Shown: positions 26,030-36,337 of the stretch, piece after piece
Layout of the letters: every line of letters starts with the position of its first letter
Position numbering within the stretch: position 1 is the stretch's first letter
Assembly (NCBI GenBank): GCA_027484025.1
Contig: JAIXTI010000286.1
Span: 1 to 64,000, forward strand
Direction: 5' to 3'
DNA length: 64,000 nucleotides
From: a bacterium
Lineage (GTDB): Bacteria > Gemmatimonadota > Gemmatimonadetes > Gemmatimonadales > Gemmatimonadaceae
The notes under the pieces: generated by a model
What the model saw: only the letters and a program-made list of their open reading frames with translations
What the model was told of the DNA's origin: nothing
Database searches by the model: none
Position numbers and translations under genes: made by a program

Positions 26030-27451
26030 CTAGAACGTGAAGAACGAGAAGCGACCACCGCTCGAACCGAGACTGCTGAAGCGCTGGTTCACGATGGTGT
26101 TGTAGATGGAGCCGAAGGTGTAGCGGATACCGATGTTCGTCGTGATGCGGAAACCCGTCTGCAAGGCCTGACGCTGCAGCAGAATTTCCTCTTCGGTGTT
26201 GCCGGCACGCGGCAGATAGATCTGGTCGTTGATGCGCGCCGCCGAGCCGCCCACGTTGAGCGAGAAACCGCGACCGATGCGCAAGTCGACGTTGCCGCTC
26301 AGCGTGAGGGCGTGCCGGCTGAAGTCGTGGAGATAGTTGAGCCAGTCGAGCGACAGATTGCTCGAGCCCCACGACTGCCGCGCCACATACGACGCCGTCG
26401 CCTGCTGGCTGAAACGCGTTTCCGTATCGCGATTGTAGACGGTAGTGCGCTGATAGTCGTAGTAGTTCGGGCCCACGTTGTACAAGAAGGTCAGCTGGCG
26501 ACGCGTCTGCTCGCTCCAGTTGAACACGTTGTACTCGATCGCCGGCTGGAAGCGCAGCGCGACGTCCTGATTGAGGAAGTCCGAGTACCCGGCGCCGAGC
26601 TTCATGCCCGCCGACCAATGCGACGACAGCGTACGCACGACGAGCGCGTTCGCGTTGTACGTGCGCTGCTTGTTCTCCACGGTGAACGCGGGACGCCCCG
26701 GTTGTTCGCCGATTTCGAACTTCTGCGTGTTCACGTTGCCGCTGGCGGACACGTTGATCTTCCAGTTCGCCGTCGCGCGATTGGCGGCCAGCGACAGGGA
26801 CCCGTTAATCGACTGCTGACGGTCTTCGGCGCGGATGAACGCGTTGAAGTTGGTCGTGTACGTCCAGAGGTTCCACTTGTCCTTCAGGTTCGCCGCCGAC
26901 ACCTGTTGCTGCTGTTGGCCGAACGGCGCGATGTACGCCATCTGCAATCGCGACGCGATGGGCGACTTCGCCACATAGCGTGCGAGTCCCAGCTTGAACA
27001 CGCGCGACAGCTCACGACGGATGCGGTCGTCGGGATCGTTGGGGAGCGTGTTGAGCACGAGCGTATCGGCCATCCCCTCGAACTTCCGGCGGCCAATGAA
27101 GGTGATCGTGTTTTCCGATCCGCCCCCGCCGTTGGTGAGTCCCGACACGAGGATCTGCACGTCGGCATCGAACCGGTCGCGCATCCAGTTCACGAAGTTC
27201 ACGTCGGTGACGATGAAGTCACGGTCGCAGCCGCGCACGCGTCCCTGACAATCGAGGAATACGCGAATGGCCTGCGACTGCAGCGTCGCGGAGTCGGGCT
27301 TGCCCATCGGCGGACCGCCAGGGGGCATACCAGCCGGCCGACCAGTCGGCGGGCCAGCAGGGGGGCCGCCCTGAGCCGCGAGGGACACGGGAGCGACGAG
27401 GGTAGCCGCAATACAAAGAGAGAGGCTCAGGCGAGCCAGTCGGAGCGTCAT
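26030..27451 (-). CDS. Outer-membrane beta-barrel protein with Pro/Gly-rich leader
   Basis: A 473-residue protein with a signal peptide (LSLCIAATLVAPVSLAAQ), a Pro/Gly-rich linker (GGPPAGPPTGRPAGMPPGG), a globular segment of about 100 residues (VTDVNFVNWMRDRFDADVQ), and then 16 or so alternating amphipathic strands ending in '...GGRFSFFTF'. The terminal Phe after alternating hydrophobic residues is the signal recognised by the BAM assembly machine, so this is an outer-membrane barrel. I do not recognise a transport family, and it lacks an N-terminal plug typical of TonB receptors. It ends at the hairpin shared with msrA. The upstream intergenic region carries the 14-bp tandem array. Confidence 0.75.
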   Translation of the reverse strand: MTLRLARLSLSLCIAATLVAPVSLAAQGGPPAGPPTGRPAGMPPGGPPMGKPDSATLQSQAIRVFLDCQGRVRGCDRDFIVTDVNFVNWMRDRFDADVQILVSGLTNGGGGSENTITFIGRRKFEGMADTLVLNTLPNDPDDRIRRELSRVFKLGLARYVAKSPIASRLQMAYIAPFGQQQQQVSAANLKDKWNLWTYTTNFNAFIRAEDRQQSINGSLSLAANRATANWKINVSASGNVNTQKFEIGEQPGRPAFTVENKQRTYNANALVVRTLSSHWSAGMKLGAGYSDFLNQDVALRFQPAIEYNVFNWSEQTRRQLTFLYNVGPNYYDYQRTTVYNRDTETRFSQQATASYVARQSWGSSNLSLDWLNYLHDFSRHALTLSGNVDLRIGRGFSLNVGGSAARINDQIYLPRAGNTEEEILLQRQALQTGFRITTNIGIRYTFGSIYNTIVNQRFSSLGSSGGRFSFFTF

Positions 27452-27560
27452 AAATCAGGGAAGGGGGGTCAGCGCTTCCAACATCTTCGTCGGTGCCGCT
27501 ACGGTGCCGAACGGCCGACGGTCCCGTTTGGTTGCAGCCGTGGAAACAGTCCGGACCCCC

Positions 27561-27658
27561 CGTAGTTGCCCTCCCGTAGTTCCCCTCCCGTAGTTCCCCT
27601 CCCGTAGTTCCCCTAGCGTAGTTCCCCTCCCGTAGTCCCCCTCCCGTAGTTCCAATAG
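27561..27658. repeat. Tandem repeat, seven 14-bp units (CGTAGTTCCCCTCC)
   Basis: Seven contiguous 14-base units, read 5'-CGTAGTTCCCCTCC-3' on the + strand, run exactly from 27561 to 27658. Two units are perfect consecutive copies; the others differ by one or a few bases (GCC for CCC, AG for CC, AATAG at the last). The array is 7 bases from the oxyR stop, 110 bases before the barrel gene start, so it sits in that gene's leader. A 14-base period is not a multiple of 3, and no coding use is seen. Confidence 0.9.
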
Positions 27659-27665
27659 CCCCCCC

Positions 27666-28553
27666 CTACCACCCCCTCACCACTTCTCTCACACAATCCA
27701 CAAACGCCCGAGCCGACGGCGACACGGTCGTCCCCCGCCGCCAGACCGCCACGATCTCCCGCTGCAACGTGTGGTCGGCCAGCGGCACATAGGCGCACTG
27801 CGGCGTATTGTGCCGCGCCGCCGCCATCGCCGGCACGATCGACACCCCCACTTCGGCCCCCACCAGCTCGAGCACCGTGGCCAGCTGCGCACTGCGGCAC
27901 ACCACCGAGGGGAGCACCTGATTGCTGGAGCAGAACCCAGCGACCTGCTCACCCAGACAGTGCGCCGGGTCGAGCGTCACCGCCGGTGCGTCGCGGAGCT
28001 GCGCCAGCGTGATGCGACCGGCGCGAGCGGCCGCGTGCGACCCCGGGACCGCGACCACCAGCGCGTCCGTGCCGAGCGGTTCTGTGTCGAGGTGGTCGAA
28101 GCCATAAGGCAGCGCCGCTATTACCACATCAAGCGCACCATCAAGCAACTGACGCGCCAGTACGGCACTATAGTCCTCCCTGAGCTCAATCCGCAGGGAG
28201 GCCTGTCGCACGCGCAACCGACGCAGCGCCGCCGGGAGGATGTACGGCGCCACGGTGGGAATTGCCCCGACGCTCAGCGTGCCGGTCCCGTCTGCGCCCT
28301 CACGGCGTACCGCGTCTTCGGTGGCGCGCAGCTCGTCGAGGATGCGCCGAGCCCGCGGGTAGAGCGCCTTGCCGGCGTCGGTGAGCGTGACCCCCCGGCC
28401 GTGCCGGTTGAACAACGGCGCCTCCAGGTGCCGCTCCAGGCGCTGGATCTGCGCCGTCAGTGACGGTTGCGACAGCCCCAGCAGCCCCGCCGCACGACTC
28501 AGCGAGCCGGCATCGGCGGTCTCCACGAATGCGCGTAGCAGTGTGCCATCCAT
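27666..28553 (-). CDS. oxyR: OxyR-type LysR-family hydrogen peroxide sensor
   Basis: A 295-residue LysR-type regulator. Residues 1-60 are the helix-turn-helix (AGSLSRAAGLLGLSQPSLTAQIQRLE), then the long dimer helix and the periplasmic-binding-like domain. C199 and C208 are both present at exactly the E. coli OxyR positions in the motif HCLGEQVAGFC, so the peroxide-sensing disulfide chemistry should work. The gene is divergent from katG, and the operator between them matches the OxyR consensus. Oxidised OxyR is expected to activate katG. The gene sits 5 bases from its own operator, consistent with autorepression. Confidence 0.93.
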   Translation of the reverse strand: MDGTLLRAFVETADAGSLSRAAGLLGLSQPSLTAQIQRLERHLEAPLFNRHGRGVTLTDAGKALYPRARRILDELRATEDAVRREGADGTGTLSVGAIPTVAPYILPAALRRLRVRQASLRIELREDYSAVLARQLLDGALDVVIAALPYGFDHLDTEPLGTDALVVAVPGSHAAARAGRITLAQLRDAPAVTLDPAHCLGEQVAGFCSSNQVLPSVVCRSAQLATVLELVGAEVGVSIVPAMAAARHNTPQCAYVPLADHTLQREIVAVWRRGTTVSPSARAFVDCVREVVRGW

Positions 28554-28558
28554 ATCCC

Positions 28559-28624
28559 ATAGGCTACAGCTATATCCTATATAGGTAAAGCCCCATTGCT
28601 GCCTATGACAGGAGTCCGTATCGT
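28559..28624 (+). promoter_or_regulatory. OxyR-type operator and candidate katG promoter
   Basis: ATAGGCTACAGCTAT at 28559-28573 matches the OxyR half-site ATAG-N7-CTAT perfectly. Seven bases later ATAG repeats at 28581, exactly 22 bases from the first, as in the tetramer consensus; the last CTAT is degenerate (CCCA). A plausible katG promoter, TTGCTG-16-TATCGT (28597-28624), begins beside the second half-site, as at OxyR class promoters. The first half-site starts only 6 bases from the oxyR ATG, so binding should also block oxyR. Confidence 0.7.
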
Positions 28625-28645
28625 ACCTGAGTTACGGCTCGGTGA

Positions 28646-30949
<2,304 letters not shown>

Positions 30950-30976
30950 CTTTTTGGCGAATCATGCCGTTCTAAG

Positions 30977-31012
30977 CGGTGGCGCTCCGGGAGATCCGGG
31001 GCGCCACCGTTT
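30977..31012 (+). terminator. Rho-independent terminator of katG
   Basis: CGGTGGCGC and GCGCCACCG, plus an inner CCGG-gagat-CCGG, make a stem of about 13 pairs with one wobble. It starts 28 bases after the katG stop and is followed by TTT. The next gene's track start (TTG at 31016) falls right after it, so the real ABC start is probably downstream. Confidence 0.8.
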
Positions 31013-31045
31013 GCGTTGTGGCCCTTCCACTCCGATCACGTGAGC

Positions 31046-31987
31046 ATGCTGACCGTCGAACAGGTGCACCGCCGTTTTGCCCGGGTTCACGCAGTAAACG
31101 ACATCTCGTTCCACATCGCGGCAGGCGAAATCTTTTCGCTGCTTGGTCCCAATGGCGCCGGGAAATCCACATTGCTGCGCATGCTCGTCGGCATCACCAT
31201 CCCCGACAGCGGACGTATCAGCTGGCAGTACGATGGCGTGACCGGCGCCCGCTTGCCGGCACCAGCCATGGGCTATCTGCCAGAAGAGCGCGGGCTGTAT
31301 CAGGACCAGCCGCTTACCGCCGTCCTCGAGTACTTCGGAACGTTGCGGGGGATGACCGCCGCCGATGCGCGCACTGAGGCGAAGCGCTGGCTCGAGCGCC
31401 TCGAACTCGGTGCGCGCCTCAAGGACAAAGTGGGGTCACTGTCCAAGGGCAATCAGCAGAAGGTGCAATTCGCCGCCGCGGTCATGCATCGCCCGCGATT
31501 CGTGATTCTCGACGAACCGTTCAGCGGCCTCGATCCGCTCAACCAGGAACTGTTTCTGACCATGGTGCGATCGCTGCGCGACGACGGCATGACGGTGCTC
31601 TTCTCGGCGCACCAGATGTCACTCGTCGAACGGCTCGCCGATCGTCTGTTCGTCATGCAACACGGCCGCGAAGTGCTGCACGGCACCATTCCCGAAATTC
31701 GCGAACGATGGGGGAGCGGGCGTCGACTCCTGCTGGAGGTCCGTGACGCGACCGACATGGCACTCGACGCGCTGCGTGCCCATGCCGCCGCCAGCGGCGT
31801 GCAGCGTCGCGACGATGGCCTCATCGAGATAACGCTCAAGCCCAAGCATGAAGTGGGCGAGCTGCTGGCGCATTGCTCGCAACTGCTCACTATTGTCGAC
31901 GTGCGTACCGAACAACCGTCACTGCACGACGTGTACATCAACACTGTCGGCGCCAATACGTCGGCGCCCGCCACGGAGGCCGCATGA
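31046..31987 (+). CDS. ABC transporter ATP-binding protein (NatA-like exporter family)
   Basis: A 313-residue ATPase; the ATG at 31046 (MLTVEQVHRRF) is preferred to the TTG upstream, which would lie right after the katG terminator. Walker A is GPNGAGKST, the signature is LSKGNQQ, Walker B is VILDEPFSGLDP and the switch His is in FSAHQ. The 80-residue C-terminal extension after 'HGTIPEIRERWG' is typical of DUF4162-type export ATPases such as NatA. Together with the next gene it would power an efflux pump, for Na+, drug or peptide. The stop overlaps the permease start (ATGA). Confidence 0.92.
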   Translation: MLTVEQVHRRFARVHAVNDISFHIAAGEIFSLLGPNGAGKSTLLRMLVGITIPDSGRISWQYDGVTGARLPAPAMGYLPEERGLYQDQPLTAVLEYFGTLRGMTAADARTEAKRWLERLELGARLKDKVGSLSKGNQQKVQFAAAVMHRPRFVILDEPFSGLDPLNQELFLTMVRSLRDDGMTVLFSAHQMSLVERLADRLFVMQHGREVLHGTIPEIRERWGSGRRLLLEVRDATDMALDALRAHAAASGVQRRDDGLIEITLKPKHEVGELLAHCSQLLTIVDVRTEQPSLHDVYINTVGANTSAPATEAA

Positions 31988-33186
31988 CGCGTTGGCAACA
32001 GGTGCGCCGCATTGCGCGCTGGGAGTTCAACCGCTTCGTAAAGTGGCGGCAGCAGGCGTACGGCGTGTTGATCATGCTCGTCGTGGGGACCATTTCCGGC
32101 GCCGTCGGCAAGATGGCCAAGGACGCAAAGGGCAAGCAGGTGCAGGTGGCGGTGATCGGGCGCGAACAGCTCGGCTTTGCCCTTCCGGCCGTCGATGGCG
32201 TCCGCTGGGACAGCACACGCTTTACCACCGCCGCCGATGCGCGGCGCGCCATCGCGGCTGACTCGTTGGGTGGCGCGCTGCTTGTTCAAGGCGCGGGGTC
32301 GGCCGAAATCGTGCTGCGCAAGCGGGCCGCGTGGACGTCGACGGTTACGACGGCGCTCACGCAGGCACGTCAGGGCGCCGCGTTCACCGCGCTCCCCATC
32401 AGCGATGCGCAGCGGGCCGCCATGCTCTCCCCGTTTGCGGTGAAGGTCAACACGGTCACGCTGAAGAACGGCAGCAGTGATGTGGGGAGCCGCCTGTTCA
32501 CGGGCGCCATCCTCATGTTCGGCGTGCTCGTGCTCTTCAACGGCTTCGCGTCGCTCTTTACCGGCATCACGGGCGAGAAGCAGCAGCGCATTACCGAACA
32601 GATCATCGCCATCGTTTCGCCGCAAACGTGGATGGACGGCAAGATCATCGGCCTCGTCAGCGCCGCACTTGTTGGCACGCTGCTCATTGGTGTGTCGGGG
32701 CTCGCGCTCACGGCGATGCTCCCCACCTTGCTCGGCAGCAGCGCCATTTCGCTGCCCGCCATGCCCTCCGATCCGTGGCCGCTGCTGTTGGTGCTGGTGG
32801 TCACGGTGCTTGGCGTCATTATGTGGTTTTCATTCATGGCTGCCGTCGCCGCCACGATTGACGATCCCAACTCGTCGCCGCGCTCATCGATGCTGCTCAT
32901 TCCCGTGCTCCCCATGGGGCTCGCGTTCGGGTTGTTGTCCCGTCCGGAAACGTGGGTGGCCCAGACGCTCGCGATTTTTCCCCTCACGTCCATGGCCGTG
33001 CTCCCCGTACGCATGCTCATGACGAGCGTTCCGTGGTGGGAGCCGGTGCTGGCCGTGCTGCTGCTGGCCGCCGCCAGCTGGACCTTCAGACTGGCAGCGG
33101 GGAAGATCTTCGCGCTTGGTATTCTGCTGCACGGAAAGGAGCCATCGTGGGCGGAAACGTGGCGATGGATCCGGTCGAGCCAGTAG
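31984..33186 (+). CDS. ABC-2 type permease (NatB-like)
   Basis: A 400-residue membrane subunit starting at the ATG at 31984, 4 bases inside the ATPase gene. One N-terminal helix (YGVLIMLVVGTISGAVG) is followed by a soluble region of about 120 residues and then five or six TM helices. The motif 'EKQQRITEQIIAIVSPQTWMDGKIIGL' is the hallmark of ABC-2/NatB permeases (EKE-rich coupling segment), which move Na+ or other small substrates out. Only one permease gene is present, so the working pump is probably a homodimer of permeases with two ATPases. The substrate is not determinable. Confidence 0.9.
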   Translation: MTRWQQVRRIARWEFNRFVKWRQQAYGVLIMLVVGTISGAVGKMAKDAKGKQVQVAVIGREQLGFALPAVDGVRWDSTRFTTAADARRAIAADSLGGALLVQGAGSAEIVLRKRAAWTSTVTTALTQARQGAAFTALPISDAQRAAMLSPFAVKVNTVTLKNGSSDVGSRLFTGAILMFGVLVLFNGFASLFTGITGEKQQRITEQIIAIVSPQTWMDGKIIGLVSAALVGTLLIGVSGLALTAMLPTLLGSSAISLPAMPSDPWPLLLVLVVTVLGVIMWFSFMAAVAATIDDPNSSPRSSMLLIPVLPMGLAFGLLSRPETWVAQTLAIFPLTSMAVLPVRMLMTSVPWWEPVLAVLLLAAASWTFRLAAGKIFALGILLHGKEPSWAETWRWIRSSQ

Positions 33187-33210
33187 GGAGAGGCTCGGAG
33201 GAAAACTGAC

Positions 33211-33273
33211 AGCGCCGGTTCATTGACGAGCACGTCCGTTTTGGCGAACGTTGCGGCACTATGAACCGGCGCT
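33211..33273. promoter_or_regulatory. Perfect 13-bp inverted repeat between the ABC and kinase genes
   Basis: AGCGCCGGTTCAT (33211-33223) and ATGAACCGGCGCT (33261-33273) are exact inverse complements, 37 bases apart. The right arm covers the track's TTG start of the following kinase, which argues for a kinase start farther downstream. It could be a terminator or operator; its length and symmetry exceed what I would expect by chance. Confidence 0.5.
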
Positions 33274-33289
33274 CCCGCTGACCCAACCT

Positions 33290-35761
33290 GTGTCCGACGC
33301 GGACGACCTCTCCCCGCTCTATCCCGTTGATAGAGATGGGAGAGTGCTGGTGCCGATCCTCTATGGTGGCATTGTCGCGTTGCTGCTGGCCATTGCCGCA
33401 GCCTGGCGCGTCGCCAGCGCCGGGGAGTTGGCAGCCCTCGGCTTCGAAGCGATCGCTGCGGGTATTGCCCGACTACTGATCCAACGGCAGCAGCTGCGCG
33501 CCGCCGTGTGGCTGGTCGTATCGGCCATCCTTTTCGGCAGCGTAGCCCTCGTGCTGTCCTTTGGATCGATGCGGACGGTGGGCACCTTCGGATTCGTGTT
33601 CGCCGTGACCATTGCGGCGGTGTTCCTGCCGCGCCGCGAAATTGCCGCCATCGTGATCGGCGTGTGGGTCGCAATCCTCGCACTGACGTGGATAGAAGTC
33701 TCGCGTGTCACGCCCAGTGCGGTGCGCCCCTTCAGCTGGCCGCACGCGATCATTTTGAGCATGGGTATGCTCTTTGTTTCGTCGGTCGTAGGCTACGCGC
33801 GCAGCGTCGCGGTCGCCGCCGTGAGAAAGCAGCAGGTCGAGCTCGACGAGCGTCATCGCGCCGAGGAGCGGTTGCGCCTGAGCATGGAGGCAACGCGGCA
33901 AGGGTGGTTCGACCTCGATTTGACAACTGGCGTAGTTGCGGCCAGTCCGCAGTTTGCCCGTCTCATGGGCGCGACACCGCGCGATTCAGAAGTGCAGCTC
34001 ACGCGTGAGGCATGGATTGCCGCCATTCACCATGACGATCGCACACAGGTCATGGAGCGCTTTGATCGATGCCTGCGCACGGGTGAGACGGAGCAGATCG
34101 AGTACCGTCTCAAAGGGCTCGACGGATCATTCCGCTGGATTCGCTCGACGGCGAAGGTAGTACAGCACGATGACGCGGGACGCCCAGTACGCATGACCGG
34201 CACGCACGCCGACATCACCGATCAGATGGCCACGACGCTCGCGCTGGAGTCGAGCGAACGCAGCTACCGTGCGCTCGTGGAAATGTCTCCGGTGGGCGTG
34301 ATGGTCGTACGAGACGGCGCTGTGCGATATGCAAACCCTGCGGCCGTCGGGCTGATGGGCGCAACGCATGCGAACGAACTACTCGGCATGTCCATGCGCA
34401 GCTTTCTGCTCGAGGAACCACCGTCGTGGCTGAAGTCGCCGGACGAGTGTCAGCCCAGTCGCCCGGACGCCGCACCCGCCCCAATGGAGTTGCTGCTGCG
34501 TGGCCTCAAGGGTACCACGTTCGAAGCAAGCATCCTGTGTACGCCGCTCATTCACGAAGGCACGCCATCGCTGCAAGTCAGCTTCACCGATATCTCGGCG
34601 CAGAAGTCGGCGGAAGCAGCGCGCCTCACATCGCGGCAGCTCGAGGCCCTCGGGACGCTGGCGGGCGGTATCGCGCACGACTTCAACAACATTCTGCTGG
34701 CTATACGCGGCAACGCCGAGCTGGTGGCAGACGAGCCCGGACTATCTGTCGATGGCGCTGAACAGCTCCAGGAGATTTTGCTGGCCGGTCAGCGCGCGAG
34801 TGAACTGGTGCGACGCATTACCACCTTCGCCCGACCGCGGGAGCCGTATCAGCAGCTCATTCAGCTGCGCGACGTGCTGGACGAAGTGTTGCGCCTGCTT
34901 CGACCCACGGTGCCCGCCGGGATCTCGTTCGTCGTTCATGCCGACGACGCTGTTCTCCCCATTATGGCTGACGCCGCCGCCGTACACGAAACGATCGTCA
35001 ATCTGACCACCAACGCGGTGTATGCCATTGGCAGTAGCCGCGTCGGCGAGGTGACGTTCACGGTGGACCAGACAACACTGCACGGTGATGCGGCCAGCGT
35101 GGCGGGTGTGGTGGAGGGGCGGTACACGCGACTGACAGTGCGCGACACCGGGTTGGGCATGACCACCGAAACGCAGCGCCGGCTGTTCGATGCGTTCTAC
35201 ACGACCAAGCCGGTTGGCGAAGGTTCGGGGCTGGGACTCTCTATGGCGTACGGCATCATGCGCAGTCATGGCGGTACCATCACCGTGAGCAGCCGCGAAG
35301 GCCATGGCGCGACGTTCCAGCTACTTTTCCCCAGCGTCGAGGGCGTGGCGATTGCTCCACCGGCCGTATCACCCGTTCGCGCGGCCACGTCCATGTCGAA
35401 GCGCGTGCTGTTCGTCGATGACGAGGCGCCGCTCGTGCGCTTGGCGCACCGTACACTGACGCCACTCGGGCACACCGTGACGAGCTTCACCTGCCCGCTC
35501 GAGGCGCTCGACGCTTTCCGCGCTTCGCCCGATGACTTCGACGTGGTCATCACCGACCTGTCCATGCCACGTATGTCCGGACTCGCGTTGGCGCAGACGC
35601 TTCGCCGTGAAGGTGCGTCGATTCCCATTGTCATGGTGACCGGCTACGCGGACGATGTCGACGAAGCCGAGGCGCTAGCGGCCGGAGTGACGCGAGTCTC
35701 CGTCAAGGCGGCCACGGCGCAGCAGCTGCCGCGCTTGCTGTCTGAGGTGACGTACGGCTAA
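33290..35761 (+). CDS. Membrane hybrid sensor histidine kinase (6 TM-PAS-PAS-HisKA-HATPase-REC)
   Basis: A kinase of about 823 residues; the GTG at 33290 is favoured over the track TTG at 33251, which lies inside the inverted repeat. Residues 25-170 hold about six TM helices, a MASE-like membrane input. A coiled linker, two PAS domains (about 190-315 and 325-435) and an NtrB-like HisKA follow, with H463 in GGIAHDFNN. The ATPase boxes are LTTNAVYAIGS, DTGLGM and GSGLGLSMA. A C-terminal receiver has D in VITDLSMPRMSG; its last conserved Lys sits in VSVKAAT rather than KP. The AHDFNN type usually works with sigma-54 or other regulators, but none is adjacent. Confidence 0.9.
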   Translation: MSDADDLSPLYPVDRDGRVLVPILYGGIVALLLAIAAAWRVASAGELAALGFEAIAAGIARLLIQRQQLRAAVWLVVSAILFGSVALVLSFGSMRTVGTFGFVFAVTIAAVFLPRREIAAIVIGVWVAILALTWIEVSRVTPSAVRPFSWPHAIILSMGMLFVSSVVGYARSVAVAAVRKQQVELDERHRAEERLRLSMEATRQGWFDLDLTTGVVAASPQFARLMGATPRDSEVQLTREAWIAAIHHDDRTQVMERFDRCLRTGETEQIEYRLKGLDGSFRWIRSTAKVVQHDDAGRPVRMTGTHADITDQMATTLALESSERSYRALVEMSPVGVMVVRDGAVRYANPAAVGLMGATHANELLGMSMRSFLLEEPPSWLKSPDECQPSRPDAAPAPMELLLRGLKGTTFEASILCTPLIHEGTPSLQVSFTDISAQKSAEAARLTSRQLEALGTLAGGIAHDFNNILLAIRGNAELVADEPGLSVDGAEQLQEILLAGQRASELVRRITTFARPREPYQQLIQLRDVLDEVLRLLRPTVPAGISFVVHADDAVLPIMADAAAVHETIVNLTTNAVYAIGSSRVGEVTFTVDQTTLHGDAASVAGVVEGRYTRLTVRDTGLGMTTETQRRLFDAFYTTKPVGEGSGLGLSMAYGIMRSHGGTITVSSREGHGATFQLLFPSVEGVAIAPPAVSPVRAATSMSKRVLFVDDEAPLVRLAHRTLTPLGHTVTSFTCPLEALDAFRASPDDFDVVITDLSMPRMSGLALAQTLRREGASIPIVMVTGYADDVDEAEALAAGVTRVSVKAATAQQLPRLLSEVTYG

Positions 35762-35812
35762 CGTGGGGACAATCCGTTGGCTTGTGCCTCCTCCTTTCTG
35801 AGCTTCGCCCCT

Positions 35813-36337
35813 ATGCGTCGTCTGCTGCGTCCCACGCTTGCAGCACTTGCGGTGCTGCTACCCGTCCGTACGGCCATGGCGCAAGCCACCGACACCGCCG
35901 CCACACGACGAGCCGTCATGGCGGTCGTCGACTCGGCGCTCATGTACATCAACGTGGGCAACATGATCGGTCTCTCCGACATGATGACGCCGGAGGGTCA
36001 GGTGTACGCGGCGCGTGAGGTGGCGGGAACTGGCGGCGCGTTCACCATGCGCACGGTGGCATCGCAGCGTGCGACGGGAACACGCGCCCCCATCATTGAG
36101 CGCGGCTTCAATCCGACTATTCACATTGCGGGCACGATTGCCTCGGTGTGGCTCCCCTACGACCTCTGGGCGCAGGGGAAGTGGTCGCACTGCGGCATCG
36201 ACCACTTCACCCTGGTCAAGGTGGGCACGGCGTGGCGCGTCGCCAACTTGACCTACACCATCGAGCAACCGCCGGCGTGCCGCATGCACCCCGACGGTGT
36301 GCCCAAGGGCTTTACGGCGCCACCGCCTTCGCTTTGA
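35813..36337 (+). CDS. Exported NTF2/SnoaL-like small protein
   Basis: A 174-residue secreted protein starting at the ATG at 35813 with a clear signal peptide (LAALAVLLPVRTAMAQA). The mature part (about 145 residues) shows an NTF2-like cone pattern: 'AVMAVVDSALMYINVGN', 'GTIASVWLPYDLW', 'HCGIDHFTLVKVGTAWRVANLTYTIE'. Such proteins bind small ligands or act as simple isomerases, and many are annotated as lumazine-binding or SnoaL-like. No active-site residues can be named. The 3' end overlaps the convergent VPS10 gene by 26 bases. Confidence 0.75.
   Translation: MRRLLRPTLAALAVLLPVRTAMAQATDTAATRRAVMAVVDSALMYINVGNMIGLSDMMTPEGQVYAAREVAGTGGAFTMRTVASQRATGTRAPIIERGFNPTIHIAGTIASVWLPYDLWAQGKWSHCGIDHFTLVKVGTAWRVANLTYTIEQPPACRMHPDGVPKGFTAPPPSL

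Noticed and set aside
27455-27655. 66-residue minus-strand ORF across the tandem array
   Set aside because: The peptide (GELREGNYGRGTT-like repeats) arises from the 14-base array, whose period is not a multiple of 3. It lies in the gap between two real genes and has no start signal.
27561-27658. Possible CRISPR-like array
   Set aside because: The 14-bp units are contiguous with no unique spacers, so this is a simple tandem repeat.
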